Source of the DNA: an uncultured Eubacteriales bacterium | GTDB lineage: Bacteria > Bacillota > Clostridia > Oscillospirales > Acutalibacteraceae | Reading direction: 5' to 3' | Length of the DNA stretch: 61,034 bases | Assembly (NCBI GenBank): GCA_900316555.1 | Contig: ONDL01000002.1 | Location: 1-61,034, forward strand | Shown: in pieces, positions 17,588 through 26,029 of the stretch | How the letters are laid out: each line of letters begins with the position of its first letter | How positions within the stretch are numbered: the stretch's first letter is position 1 | Position numbers and translations under genes: made by a program | Notes under the pieces: model-generated | What the model saw: only the letters and a program-made list of their open reading frames with translations | Told to the model about the DNA's origin: nothing | Database searches by the model: none

Positions 17588-18523
17588 TTGCAGATATTAA
17601 TATGGATTCTCGTGGGAATCGCCGCGTTCATCGTATTTTCCGAGCTGCTTATCGCGGGAGTCATCTACACGGTTCTTCTTGTGCGAACTTCAAAAAAGAA
17701 GTGGGACAGAGATGTCAAGCTGCCCGACGACGAGGAGTACAAGGGTATGTACTTCGAGAGCCTTGAATGGGGCAAGCTGTACGAGGACTACAAGCGCGAG
17801 GTCGAGGTAAAGAGCGGCAGGCTGCGTCTTGTCGGCGAGTACTTTGACTTCGGCGGCGAGAAGGCGGCGATTATCATTGCCGGCCGCACAGAGTCGCTCA
17901 AGTATTCCTACTACTTTGCAGAGCCGTACCGCAAGGCAGGCTACAACATTCTCGTTATCGACAACCGCTCTCACGGCTATTCCGACGGAATCGTCTGTTC
18001 GCTCGGCTACCGCGAGTACAGGGATATGTTCGCGTGGAGCAAGCTGCTCGTCGAGGAACTGTGCAACAAGGCGGTGTTCCTGCACGGCATTTGTATCGGC
18101 TCGTCGGTCGCGCTCTTTGCGCTGACAAACCCCGAATGCCCAGACTACATTGAGGGCATGTGCGGCGACGGTATGTACACGCGCTTTGCCGAGAGCTTCC
18201 GCAACCACATGATCGAGGACGACCGCCCGAAGTTCGTGGCGAAGTCGCTCGTGTATATGTACATGCGGATTTTCTCTCACGCGAACGTCGTCACCGACGG
18301 CCCGCTGTGGCGTGTGGACAAGATGAAAAAGCCGATGTTGTTCATACACAGCCGCCAGGACACGTACTCAACGCCCGACCAGGCTCAGAAGCTGTTCGAT
18401 AGGTGCACATCTCCCAACAAGCGGCTCGTATGGTTCGACAAGGGCGCGCATTCGCGCGTCAGGGTCAACGCGCCGCAGAAGTACGACGAAACTATCATTT
18501 CATTTGTCAGCGAATTAAAATAA
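17588..18523 (+). CDS. Membrane-anchored alpha/beta hydrolase with a Cys in the nucleophile position
   Basis: About 311 residues. The N-terminus is a membrane helix, followed by IIIAGRTESLKYSYYF, VIDNRSHGYSDG and FLHGICIGSSVALFAL. The last is the nucleophile elbow, but reads GICIG, so Cys replaces Ser as in dienelactone hydrolases. FIHSRQDTYSTPDQ and KGAHSRVRV give the likely Asp and His. I choose TTG 17588 because GGAG is nine bases upstream; a GTG at 17579 is too close to it. Last gene of the main lipid operon before a hairpin. Confidence 0.8.
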   Translation: MQILIWILVGIAAFIVFSELLIAGVIYTVLLVRTSKKKWDRDVKLPDDEEYKGMYFESLEWGKLYEDYKREVEVKSGRLRLVGEYFDFGGEKAAIIIAGRTESLKYSYYFAEPYRKAGYNILVIDNRSHGYSDGIVCSLGYREYRDMFAWSKLLVEELCNKAVFLHGICIGSSVALFALTNPECPDYIEGMCGDGMYTRFAESFRNHMIEDDRPKFVAKSLVYMYMRIFSHANVVTDGPLWRVDKMKKPMLFIHSRQDTYSTPDQAQKLFDRCTSPNKRLVWFDKGAHSRVRVNAPQKYDETIISFVSELK

Positions 18524-18558
18524 CAAACAGGGCTGTCAGCGACAGCCCTGCGTTTGTA
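18523..18558 (+). terminator. Strong hairpin between two hydrolase genes
   Basis: Stem CAGGGCTGTC-AGC-GACAGCCCTG with an extended flanking pair ACAAAC/GTTTGT. The T-tail is weak, so it may lower rather than stop read-through into the last hydrolase gene. Confidence 0.6.
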
Positions 18559-18597
18559 TATAAGCCAAAAAATTGTCAAAAATAAAGGAGGAAGACT

Positions 18598-19662
18598 ATG
18601 AATAAAACGCGCCTACATAAAATACTCAGGAGAGTGGTCATTATCGCTATCGTATTCGTCCTTGTGTTTTCGCTCAGCTCGGTGATATTCTCGGCGGTGT
18701 TCTTTCACTTCATGTTCGCACGCCGCGACAGCGTGCGCGAGTACGTCAGGATCGACTATTCGCTGATCGACACCGGGCAGTATACCCGCCGCGCGGTATC
18801 CTTCCTCTCTGGAGAGAACACGCTCAAAGGCTACCTTTACGGCGAGCAGAACAAAAACGGCCTTATTATCATAGCTCCCGGAATCAGCTCCGATGCGGAC
18901 GCCCACCTAGCAGAGATCATGAGCTTTGTAGACAGTGGATACACGGTGCTCGCCTACGACGCGACAGGCACCTTTGAGAGCGAGGGAGAGAGCCGTATCG
19001 GATTGCAGCAGTCAAAGCGCGACCTGCTCGCAGCGATCGACTTTGCGGCAGACGATTCCGTTACAAGAGATATGCCTGTCTTTTTGTACGGGCACAGCCT
19101 CGGCGCTTACGCAGCTGCGGCTGCCCTTGAGCAGACCGACGTTGAGGCGGCAATCTGCCTTTCGGGGTTTGACTCGCCTGTCGGCACGATGTACGGCACC
19201 GCCAAGGGCTACGTCGGCTTTCTGGCGGATATCGAGTACCCGTTTCTGTACCTGCAAAACTTTATCGTGTTCGGCGGAGACGCTGATACCAGAGCGGTCG
19301 ACGGCGTTAATTCCGGTGACACTCCCGTGCTGATTTGCTACGGCAGCGGCGACAAGGTGATTCCGTTCGAGCTGAGCATGTATTCCCACGAGAGCGAGCT
19401 AAGAAATCCCAACGCGCACTGCGAGTTGATAGAGGACGAGTACCGCAACGGCCACAACTATATGTGGCTCTCTCACGACGCGGCGAGGTACATTGCCGAA
19501 TTGCAGGACGAGCTTGACGACTTGTCGCAGGCGTGCGGCGGCGAGGTACCGGACAGCGTGCTCGAGGACTTCTACAGCGGAGTGGATGCCGAGAGAGCGA
19601 CCGAAACCGACGGAGAGTTCATCGGTGAGGTCTGCGATTTCTTTGAGCAGGCGGTCAGATAA
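18598..19662 (+). CDS. Membrane-anchored alpha/beta hydrolase
   Basis: A 354-residue protein with an N-terminal membrane segment (VVIIAIVFVLVFSLSSVIF) and an extracytoplasmic or membrane-facing hydrolase domain. Catalytic pieces: IIIAPGISSDADAH, VLAYDATGTFESEG, FLYGHSLGAYAAAAAL (GHSLG elbow), LICYGSGDKVIPFEL and GHNYMWLSHDA. A full Ser-Asp-His triad is plausible. A strong AAAGGAGG site precedes the ATG. It is the third hydrolase in the lipid locus and follows a hairpin. Its 3' end overlaps the sigF 3' end by eight bases on the other strand. Confidence 0.85.
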   Translation: MNKTRLHKILRRVVIIAIVFVLVFSLSSVIFSAVFFHFMFARRDSVREYVRIDYSLIDTGQYTRRAVSFLSGENTLKGYLYGEQNKNGLIIIAPGISSDADAHLAEIMSFVDSGYTVLAYDATGTFESEGESRIGLQQSKRDLLAAIDFAADDSVTRDMPVFLYGHSLGAYAAAAALEQTDVEAAICLSGFDSPVGTMYGTAKGYVGFLADIEYPFLYLQNFIVFGGDADTRAVDGVNSGDTPVLICYGSGDKVIPFELSMYSHESELRNPNAHCELIEDEYRNGHNYMWLSHDAARYIAELQDELDDLSQACGGEVPDSVLEDFYSGVDAERATETDGEFIGEVCDFFEQAVR

Positions 19663-20314
19663 CCATTTTTTCGCGGATAAAGCCGAGGATTTTCTTTTCG
19701 CGGCGGCTGACCTGAACCTGCGTCATGTTCAGGGCCTTCGCGGTCTGAACCTGCGTTTTGCACTGATAGTAGCGCAGGCGGATTATCTCGCGGTCATTCT
19801 GAGGCAGAGCGTTGATCGCCGCCTCAAGACTGAGCCGCTCGGAGATCTCGTCCTGTATATCGGGAGTCGGCACGTCGGTCTGAGGGTTGCCGTCCTCGTC
19901 GTAATCAGCGGTCAGCGAGAGCGCAGGCCGCGCGCTGTTCATCGCCTCGGCGACTTCCTCGGGGCTTACATTCAGAATTTTTGAGAGCTGGGAAACGGTC
20001 ATTTCAGTGCCGTTTTTCAGCTCGTTTTCGTTATTGAGGCGGTTGATTTTCAGCGATAGCTCGCGCAGGCTGCGGCTGACCCTCACAGAACCGCCGTCGC
20101 GGAAGAGCCGCTTTATCTCACCCATGATAACGGGGAAGGCGTAGGTCGAGAACTGCAGACCGCGGCTGTCGTCAAAGTTATTTATCGCCTTTGTAAGTCC
20201 CAGACAGCCCGCGGCGTACAGCTCCTCGTATTCGATTCCCTTGCCAGAAAATCTCTTGCAGCAGGCGTGGACGAGCCCGAGGTGCAGCTGCGCAAGCTTG
20301 TCCTTATCTGACAT
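19655..20314 (-). CDS. sigF: RNA polymerase sigma factor of the SigF/SigG/SigB family, likely sigma-F
   Basis: A 219-residue sigma-70 family protein controlling the early forespore programme. Region 2 is visible as YEELYAAGCLGLTKAI and FSTYAFPVIMGEIKRLFRD, region 3 as VSQLSKILNVSPEEVAEA, and region 4 as LPQNDREIIRLRYYQ then TQVQTAKALNMTQVQVSRRE. It follows spoIIAA and spoIIAB with 11 bases overlapping spoIIAB, the classic spoIIA order, which decides sigma-F over SigG or SigB. It is shorter than the usual 235-255 residues, mainly at the N-terminus. Confidence 0.9.
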   Translation of the reverse strand: MSDKDKLAQLHLGLVHACCKRFSGKGIEYEELYAAGCLGLTKAINNFDDSRGLQFSTYAFPVIMGEIKRLFRDGGSVRVSRSLRELSLKINRLNNENELKNGTEMTVSQLSKILNVSPEEVAEAMNSARPALSLTADYDEDGNPQTDVPTPDIQDEISERLSLEAAINALPQNDREIIRLRYYQCKTQVQTAKALNMTQVQVSRREKKILGFIREKMVI

Positions 20315-20738
20315 CTGAAATGCGCTTTTCGAGCGTGACGGTGGTTCCCTTGCCGGGCTTTGAGGTCACGCGCACCCTGTCGCAGAAGCTCTGCATGACC
20401 GCAAAGCCCAAGCCCGCGCGTTCCTCGTCGGGAGCGGTGGTGAACAGCGGCTCCATCGCCTGCTTTACGTCCTCAATGCCTACGCCCTTGTCGCGTATCC
20501 TGATGATAACGCGCCTGTCCTCGGTGATTTTGCCGTTGATAGTGATCATGCCGCTCTGCCTGCGGTAGCCGTGAACAACACAGTTCGTCACCGCCTCGGA
20601 CACAGCGGTCTTGAGGTCGCTCAGCTCGCCGACGGTCGGGTCAAGCGGCGCGATAAACGCCGATACCGCCGCCCTCGCGAAAGCTTCGTTCTGACTTTTT
20701 GACGGAAAGCTCAGCTTAATTTCGTTTACTGTTTTCAT
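20304..20738 (-). CDS. spoIIAB: Anti-sigma-F factor SpoIIAB
   Basis: A 144-residue serine kinase and anti-sigma factor. It holds sigma-F inactive and phosphorylates SpoIIAA. The GHKL ATPase motifs are seen: SDLKTAVSEAVTNCVVHGY (N box), IRIRDKGVGIEDVKQAM (G1) and ERAGLGFAVMQSFCD (G2). The start overlaps the spoIIAA stop as ATGA and the stop runs into sigF, so the three are coupled. Length is normal for SpoIIAB. Confidence 0.93.
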   Translation of the reverse strand: MKTVNEIKLSFPSKSQNEAFARAAVSAFIAPLDPTVGELSDLKTAVSEAVTNCVVHGYRRQSGMITINGKITEDRRVIIRIRDKGVGIEDVKQAMEPLFTTAPDEERAGLGFAVMQSFCDRVRVTSKPGKGTTVTLEKRISDVR

Positions 20739-21034
20739 CTCAGCACCCCCAGTCCTTCGATTCCCGACATCGCGAATATCCTGTACAGCCGCTCCGGCAC
20801 GTTTACAACGCGCAGACTGCCGCCCATCAGCTTCATCGCGCGGTACCTGCCCATCACAAGACCCACGCCCGAGGAATCCATGAAGCCTACGCCGCCGAAG
20901 TCAAGACACAGCACCCTCGGCTTCAGCGACTGGGCTGTGGCGTCGACGCGCGTCCTGATTTTCGCCGCCGCGTCGTGATCGATCTCGCCGTCGAGAAACG
21001 CGGTCAGCACGCCGTTTTCATATGTAGTTCGCAT
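20735..21034 (-). CDS. spoIIAA: Anti-sigma-F antagonist SpoIIAA
   Basis: A 99-residue STAS-domain protein. In its unphosphorylated form it binds SpoIIAB and frees sigma-F. The phosphoserine region is clear in FGGVGFMDSSGVGLVMGRY, where the second Ser of DSSG is the usual site. AAGGAAG precedes the ATG. It is the first gene of the spoIIA operon, 87 bases after folC. I found no clear sigma-H type promoter there, so the operon start is unresolved. Confidence 0.93.
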   Translation of the reverse strand: MRTTYENGVLTAFLDGEIDHDAAAKIRTRVDATAQSLKPRVLCLDFGGVGFMDSSGVGLVMGRYRAMKLMGGSLRVVNVPERLYRIFAMSGIEGLGVLR

Positions 21035-21058
21035 AATAAACTTCCTTTCATAACAAAA

Positions 21059-21088
21059 GCTCCATACCCATGATAATGAGTACGGAGC
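21059..21088 (-). terminator. Hairpin between folC and spoIIAA
   Basis: GCTCC-N-TAC paired with GTA-N-GGAGC and followed on the minus strand by TTTTGTTA. It probably ends the folC transcript, leaving little space for a spoIIA promoter. Confidence 0.55.
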
Positions 21089-21121
21089 GTAAATTTTGTT
21101 TGTATTTGTCGCGCGGAAAAA

Positions 21122-22399
21122 TTATTTAAGAATATACGGCCTGATTTCGCCCGCAAGGTAAAGCGAGCCGCAAATCAGCACCGCGCTGTCGGTGCCCTTC
21201 GCGAGAGCGTAAGCCGCGTCAAAAGCGTCCTCGCGGCTCTCAAACGGCTGAACCGCCTTTGCGTGGTTCTCGAATTTTTTTGCGAGGTCGTCTGCCGAGA
21301 GCGCTCTCGGGTTGTCGATAGGCACTGTGAAAACGCGCTCAAAAACGCCGTCGAGCAAGGCGATCGAGCTGTCGATATCCTTGTCGGCGAGCATTCCCAT
21401 CACGCAGATAATCGGCGTGTCGGGCAGGAAGCGGTCAATCGCCGCCTTGAGCGCCTCTATGCCGTTCGGGTTATGCGCGCCGTCGAGCAAAACGACGGGG
21501 TCTTCCGAAAGCAGCTCGAGCCGCGCGGGATTAACGGCGTTCTTCATTCCTTCAACAATAGAACTGTCGCTGATTTTGAGCAGACCTTCTTTTCTGACCG
21601 CCTCAACCGCCGCGAGAGCGGTCTTTGCGTTCTCAATCTGGTGGTCACCTGCGAGCGGAAGGGTGATTTCGCGGTTGTTATAAACAAACCGGCTGCCTTT
21701 GAGCGAGATTTCCTTTACCTCAACCTCAATATTCTCGCTTTTCAGAAGCGGAATACCGAGCTTTTCGGCGGTTTTCTCGATCACGCCCATCGCGCGCGCG
21801 TCCTGCTTTGACGTGACTGCGATCGAGCCTTTCTTTAATATGCCGCATTTCTGCTCGGCTATCGCCTCAACCGTGTCGCCGAGAATAGCGGTGTGGTCAA
21901 GTCCTATGGTAGTGATGACCGAGCACAGTGGCGGCAAAATCACGTTTGTACAGTCGAGCAGACCGCCCATGCCGACCTCGAGAACGACTACGTCGCACTT
22001 CGCTTCGGCGTGAATATAGAACTCGAGCGCGTTGACGTACTCAAATTCCGTGATGATTATGCCCTCGTCGCGGAGCTGATTTACGAGCGGCAGGGTCTCT
22101 TCGACCGCGTCTGTCAGCGTTTCCTCGGACACAGGCACGTTGTTGATCTGGATCCTCTCGCGGAAGTCGGTGATGTATGGCGAGATGAACAGTCCTGTCT
22201 TGTAGCCCTCAGCCTGAAGAATTGCCGATAGCATCGCGCAGGTCGAACCCTTGCCGTTTGTGCCCGCGACGTGGATATATCTGAGCTTGTCCTGCGGATT
22301 GCCCATACGTCTGAGCAGCTCGCTCACGCGGTCAAGTCCCGGGCGCGAGCCGAAGCTCAGCAGAGAGTGTATATTTTCAAGCGCCTCACTGTAAGTCAT
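21122..22399 (-). CDS. folC: Folylpolyglutamate synthase / dihydrofolate synthase
   Basis: A 425-residue Mur-ligase-family enzyme that adds glutamate to dihydropteroate and to folates. The ATP loop is HVAGTNGKGSTCAMLSAIL near residue 43, followed by GLFISPYITDFRERIQ, the lysine region VEAIAEQKCGILKKG, DHTAILGDT, and VVLLDGAHNPNGIEAL. Start ATG 22399 forms TGATG with the rsmI stop, with GGGAG just upstream. No other folate genes are near; the link to rsmI is transcriptional only. Confidence 0.94.
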   Translation of the reverse strand: MTYSEALENIHSLLSFGSRPGLDRVSELLRRMGNPQDKLRYIHVAGTNGKGSTCAMLSAILQAEGYKTGLFISPYITDFRERIQINNVPVSEETLTDAVEETLPLVNQLRDEGIIITEFEYVNALEFYIHAEAKCDVVVLEVGMGGLLDCTNVILPPLCSVITTIGLDHTAILGDTVEAIAEQKCGILKKGSIAVTSKQDARAMGVIEKTAEKLGIPLLKSENIEVEVKEISLKGSRFVYNNREITLPLAGDHQIENAKTALAAVEAVRKEGLLKISDSSIVEGMKNAVNPARLELLSEDPVVLLDGAHNPNGIEALKAAIDRFLPDTPIICVMGMLADKDIDSSIALLDGVFERVFTVPIDNPRALSADDLAKKFENHAKAVQPFESREDAFDAAYALAKGTDSAVLICGSLYLAGEIRPYILK

Positions 22400-23223
22400 C
22401 AAATCAGCTCCCTGTAAATGTCGTTTTTCTTAAAGCCCGTCATCGCGGCGGCGTTTTTGGCGGCTTCCGTCGTCTTTTGACCGTCGGCGATAAGGCGTTT
22501 CGCGAGTTCGACCGCGTCATGCAGTGTGCAGCTTTCAGCCGCTTCCTCCTCGCGCTTGCCCTCGAGAACGAGAACGATCTCACCCTTGATGCTGCCGTCA
22601 GAGTATTTTTCGGCGGCTTCCGCGGTGGTGGTGCGGATAACCTCCTCGTGGATTTTCGTCAGCTCTCGCACAATGCTGAGCTTTCTGTCTCCAAACGAGG
22701 AATAGAGGTCGCGCAGGGTAGAGGGCAGCTTGTGCGGAGCCTCGTAAAAAATCATCGTCCTGCGCTCGTTTTGAAGGCTCTGCAGGTGTTCGCTGCGGCT
22801 TTTTTTGTTGACGCTGAGAAATCCCTCAAAGCAGAAGCGGCCTGTTTCAAGTCCCGATATTGCCAGTGCCGAAATCACCGCGCTCGGGCCGGGTACGACG
22901 ACGGTTTTTATGCCGCGCTCTTCGCACAGCTTGACTAAATCCTCGCCGGGGTCGGATATGCAGGGCATGCCCGCGTCGGTGACGATCGCGCAGTTTTCTC
23001 CCTGCTCGATTCTTTGGCAGATAATCTCTCCGCGCTCGCGTTTGTTGTGCTCAAAGTAGCTCACCATCGGCTTTTTTATCCCGAGGTGGTTGAGCAGCTT
23101 CAGGGTCACGCGCGTGTCCTCTGCGGCGATGAAGTCGACCTCCCCGAGAGTTTTTGCGGCTCTGGGCGAGAGGTCGCCGAGGTTGCCTATCGGCGTTCCC
23201 GTTACGTATAAAATACCGGACAT
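22399..23223 (-). CDS. rsmI: 16S rRNA (cytidine(1402)-2'-O)-methyltransferase
   Basis: A 274-residue SAM-dependent methyltransferase of the tetrapyrrole-methylase fold that modifies C1402 in the decoding centre. Typical blocks: VTGTPIGNLGDLSPRA, AAEDTRVTLKLLNHLG, SYFEHNKRERGEII, VTDAGMPCISDPGEDLV and VVPGPSAVISALAISGL. Five bases separate it from the tRNA methyltransferase upstream, and its stop overlaps folC. The position after a yabB homologue matches the Bacillus yabB-yazA-rsmI order. Confidence 0.94.
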   Translation of the reverse strand: MSGILYVTGTPIGNLGDLSPRAAKTLGEVDFIAAEDTRVTLKLLNHLGIKKPMVSYFEHNKRERGEIICQRIEQGENCAIVTDAGMPCISDPGEDLVKLCEERGIKTVVVPGPSAVISALAISGLETGRFCFEGFLSVNKKSRSEHLQSLQNERRTMIFYEAPHKLPSTLRDLYSSFGDRKLSIVRELTKIHEEVIRTTTAEAAEKYSDGSIKGEIVLVLEGKREEEAAESCTLHDAVELAKRLIADGQKTTEAAKNAAAMTGFKKNDIYRELI

Positions 23224-23227
23224 ATAA

Positions 23228-23965
23228 TTACTCCATATGATTTGATTTGTAGTCTCCGTAGATTTGCAGCATTTCCTCTGAGAAGCTGCCGCTATCGTCC
23301 TCGATGAAGAGCGTTGGCAGGACGTTCAGGAACCCTCGGTTGCCGCCCTTTCTGCCCTCGATTAAAAAGAGCTTCGGAGCCTTTGACCTGCGCTGCTGAA
23401 CCAGCCGCAGCACCTTCGGCTCGATCGAGAACTTTCGCATGGCTTCCATCACGTCTGCTAACCTTTCGGGGCGCTGGCAGATGCAGAACCTTCCGCCGAA
23501 CTGCAATAGGCGCGACGCGCTCTCGCATATATCGTCGAGCGTGCACTCGGTTTCGTGCCGTGCGATTAGTTTCGCGCTTTCGGGGTTCCTGATGCCGCTG
23601 CCGCCGAGCTTGTAGGGCGGATTGCAGGCGACGAGGTCGTAGTATCCGAACGGCAGTACGCCCTTTAGCTCCTTTAGGTCGGCGTTATACACCGTCATCT
23701 GAATGAGGTCGTTGCGGCTTATGCTGTCCTGCGCGAGCTTGCAGGCGTTTTCCTGAATGTCCACCGCCGCGATCTCGAGTTGTTTGTTTTCTCTCAGCCA
23801 AATAAGCGGAATCGTGCCGCAGCCTGTGCCGAGGTCGACGCATTTTTTCCGACCCTTAGGCTGCGAGAAGTTCGCAAGCAGGATTGTGTCGGTCGAAAAG
23901 CGGTAGCTCTCCGACACGTATATTTCCAAGCCGCCGCCGAGCGGCTCGAGGTGAATGTTGTTCAT
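23228..23965 (-). CDS. tRNA1(Val) N6-adenine methyltransferase-like protein (YabB/TrmN6)
   Basis: A 245-residue Rossmann methyltransferase. The SAM site is CVDLGTGCGTIPLIWL and the N6-adenine catalytic motif is YDLVACNPPYKLGGSG. FGGRFCICQRPERLADV is typical of the YfiC/YabB family that modifies A37 of a tRNA. Gene order with rsmI, the PSP1 protein and holB agrees with the Bacillus yabB neighbourhood and raises confidence. The terminator of the upstream ferredoxin lies just beyond its start. Confidence 0.88.
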   Translation of the reverse strand: MNNIHLEPLGGGLEIYVSESYRFSTDTILLANFSQPKGRKKCVDLGTGCGTIPLIWLRENKQLEIAAVDIQENACKLAQDSISRNDLIQMTVYNADLKELKGVLPFGYYDLVACNPPYKLGGSGIRNPESAKLIARHETECTLDDICESASRLLQFGGRFCICQRPERLADVMEAMRKFSIEPKVLRLVQQRRSKAPKLFLIEGRKGGNRGFLNVLPTLFIEDDSGSFSEEMLQIYGDYKSNHME

Positions 23966-23980
23966 AGCTTTTCCTCTGAC

Positions 23981-24016
23981 AAAAGAACAGCGGCAAGGAT
24001 AAAAACCCTTGCCGCC
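23981..24016 (-). terminator. Terminator of the ferredoxin gene
   Basis: GCGGCAAGG / CCTTGCCGC followed on the minus strand by TGTTCTTTT. Confidence 0.75.
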
Positions 24017-24042
24017 GATGTTTCAATTTCAGCTGCCCGAAA

Positions 24043-24237
<195 letters not shown>

Positions 24238-24304
24238 TCACTTATATTATAACATCTATTTCCGTGAAATCAAGAGGTGCGGCAAATTTTTTTATCAAAC
24301 TTTG

Positions 24305-25171
24305 TTATTCCAAGCCGTTGAGCTTTTCCAGTTCCTTCTTGTCGACCTTGATAAAGCCGTCCTTGATCAGTCTGCACTGCCTTACCTTGAAGGTTTTGGG
24401 TGCTACGTCGTCGGGCGTGTTGTCGAGCTTTACCTTGAGTGTGCGCGCGATAAGGTTGTTTTCGACCACAAGACCCTTGCCCTCGGGAGTGTTTACGACA
24501 GCGCCGACCTTTGGGGTATGGCGGAGAAGGTCTGTGTATGCCTCCTGCTCGTACTTGAGGCAGCACATCAGTCTGCCGCAGGTGCCCGAGATTTTTGTCG
24601 GTGAGAGCGAAAGCCCCTGTTCCTTCGCCATCTTGATTGAAACGGGCTGGAACTCGCCCATGAAGCGGCTGCAGCAGAAGGGTCTGCCGCAGATTCCCAG
24701 ACCGCCGAGCATCTTTGCCTCGTCGCGGACGCCGATCTGGCGCAGCTCGATCCTTGTGCGGAAAACGGACGCGAGATCCTTTACCAGCGCGCGGAAGTCG
24801 ACCCTGCCGTCGGCTGTGAAGTAGAAAATGATCTTGCTGTTGTCGAAGGTGTACTCGACGTTGACGAGCTTCATCACGAGCTTGTGCTTCGCGATCTTCT
24901 CCTCACAGATTTTGTGGGCTGACTTTTCCTTTTTGCGGTTCTCCTCAACGCGGCGCAGATCGTCCTTTGTGGCGATGCGGACGAGCGGCTTCAGCGGGTG
25001 GTTGAGCTCCTTCTCGTCGATATCCTTGTTGGGCATCGCGACCTCGCCGCATTCCAGACCGCGGGCGGTTTCGACGATGACCTTATCTCCTGTGGAGAGC
25101 TTGTTGTCCAGCGGGTCAAAGTAGTATACCTTGCCCACTTCCTTGAAGCGTACTCCGATTACCTCTGCCAT
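24305..25171 (-). CDS. ricT: PSP1-domain regulatory protein (YaaT/RicT family)
   Basis: A 288-residue protein of the PSP1 family. In Bacillus YaaT (RicT) works with RicA and RicF in an iron-sulfur complex that affects RNA maturation, sporulation and competence. Visible motifs are KVYYFDPLDNKLSTGDKVIV, TADGRVDFRALVKDLA, LGGLGICGRPFCCSRF and CGRLMCCLKYEQEAY; the cysteines fit the cluster-binding region. Start ATG 25171 is preferred because GGAGG is upstream. It overlaps the holB 3' end by 13 bases, the same gene pairing as in Bacillus. Confidence 0.9.
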   Translation of the reverse strand: MAEVIGVRFKEVGKVYYFDPLDNKLSTGDKVIVETARGLECGEVAMPNKDIDEKELNHPLKPLVRIATKDDLRRVEENRKKEKSAHKICEEKIAKHKLVMKLVNVEYTFDNSKIIFYFTADGRVDFRALVKDLASVFRTRIELRQIGVRDEAKMLGGLGICGRPFCCSRFMGEFQPVSIKMAKEQGLSLSPTKISGTCGRLMCCLKYEQEAYTDLLRHTPKVGAVVNTPEGKGLVVENNLIARTLKVKLDNTPDDVAPKTFKVRQCRLIKDGFIKVDKKELEKLNGLE

Positions 25172-26028
25172 AATATCCTCCTGTATTCTCCGCACAGCCA
25201 TGTTGTGAGGAGGTTGATGTTGCTGTTTTGCCTGAGCTTGTAGTCGCAGCTGTCGGTAAGCTCGATCATTTCGATTATTTTTTTGCGCGTAAGCTTTGAA
25301 GCGAGCTTTCTCGCAAGCTTTTTGTCGCTGTTCGCGTCGCCGCCCGAGAGCGTTACGAGCGCGTCGCGCAGGTGGTTCTTAACCGCGAGCAAAATTCCCG
25401 CCTGCTGCGTTTTGTCGGTGAGCGCGCGCATTGCGAGCATCAGCTCGTATTCCCTCGGCGAGAGAATGCCCGTGATGATCTCCTTGGCGCTCTGCGCGGC
25501 TTCACCGCTTATCGCTTCCTCGCCGCCTGTTCTGATAACCGTGCAGCGCGAGCGGATCGTCGGCAGCAGAGCCTTCGCGCTCTTGACGAGCAACAGGAAA
25601 TAAATCCGCTGCGGCGGTTCCTCGAGCAGCTTGAGAAAGGCGTTTTGCTGTACCTCGGGGAAGCGCTTGTCCGCTTCCTCAAATATATATACCTTCGCGT
25701 CCGCGTCGTTTGGCCGCACCTGTGCGTCAACGGCGAGGTCGCGTATTTGTTCAATTGAATAGATGCCCGATTTGCTCTTCTTGTCGGGCTCAAGCTTTTT
25801 GATGTCGGGGTGTGCGTTGCTGAGCGCGTTTTTGCACTGTCTGCACACTCCGCACGGCTTGTCCTCACTCTCGCACACGGCGTATGCCGATAAGAGCGCG
25901 GCGAGGTTCTTAGCCTGTTCTTCCGATTTGCTTTCGATAATGACGGCGTGGGGCAGTCTGCCCGACTGCGCGAGACGGCTGACCTGTCCGCGCGTTTCGC
26001 TGTCAAAGCTGAATCCGCAGAAATTCAC
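25159..26028 (-). CDS. holB: DNA polymerase III delta-prime subunit
   Basis: A clamp-loader subunit of about 289 residues. It begins near GTG 26028 (VNFCGFSFDS) with GAGAGGT upstream; a longer in-frame start would overlap the phosphoesterase gene. The zinc-binding cysteines are in CESEDKPCGVCRQCKNAL, and VYIFEEADKRFPEVQQNAFL and LLEEPPQRIYFLLL are the Walker B and SRC-like regions. No Walker A motif is visible, as expected for delta-prime. The neighbours ricT and rsmI support the call. Confidence 0.9.
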   Translation of the reverse strand: MNFCGFSFDSETRGQVSRLAQSGRLPHAVIIESKSEEQAKNLAALLSAYAVCESEDKPCGVCRQCKNALSNAHPDIKKLEPDKKSKSGIYSIEQIRDLAVDAQVRPNDADAKVYIFEEADKRFPEVQQNAFLKLLEEPPQRIYFLLLVKSAKALLPTIRSRCTVIRTGGEEAISGEAAQSAKEIITGILSPREYELMLAMRALTDKTQQAGILLAVKNHLRDALVTLSGGDANSDKKLARKLASKLTRKKIIEMIELTDSCDYKLRQNSNINLLTTWLCGEYRRILWQR

Positions 26029-26029
26029 G

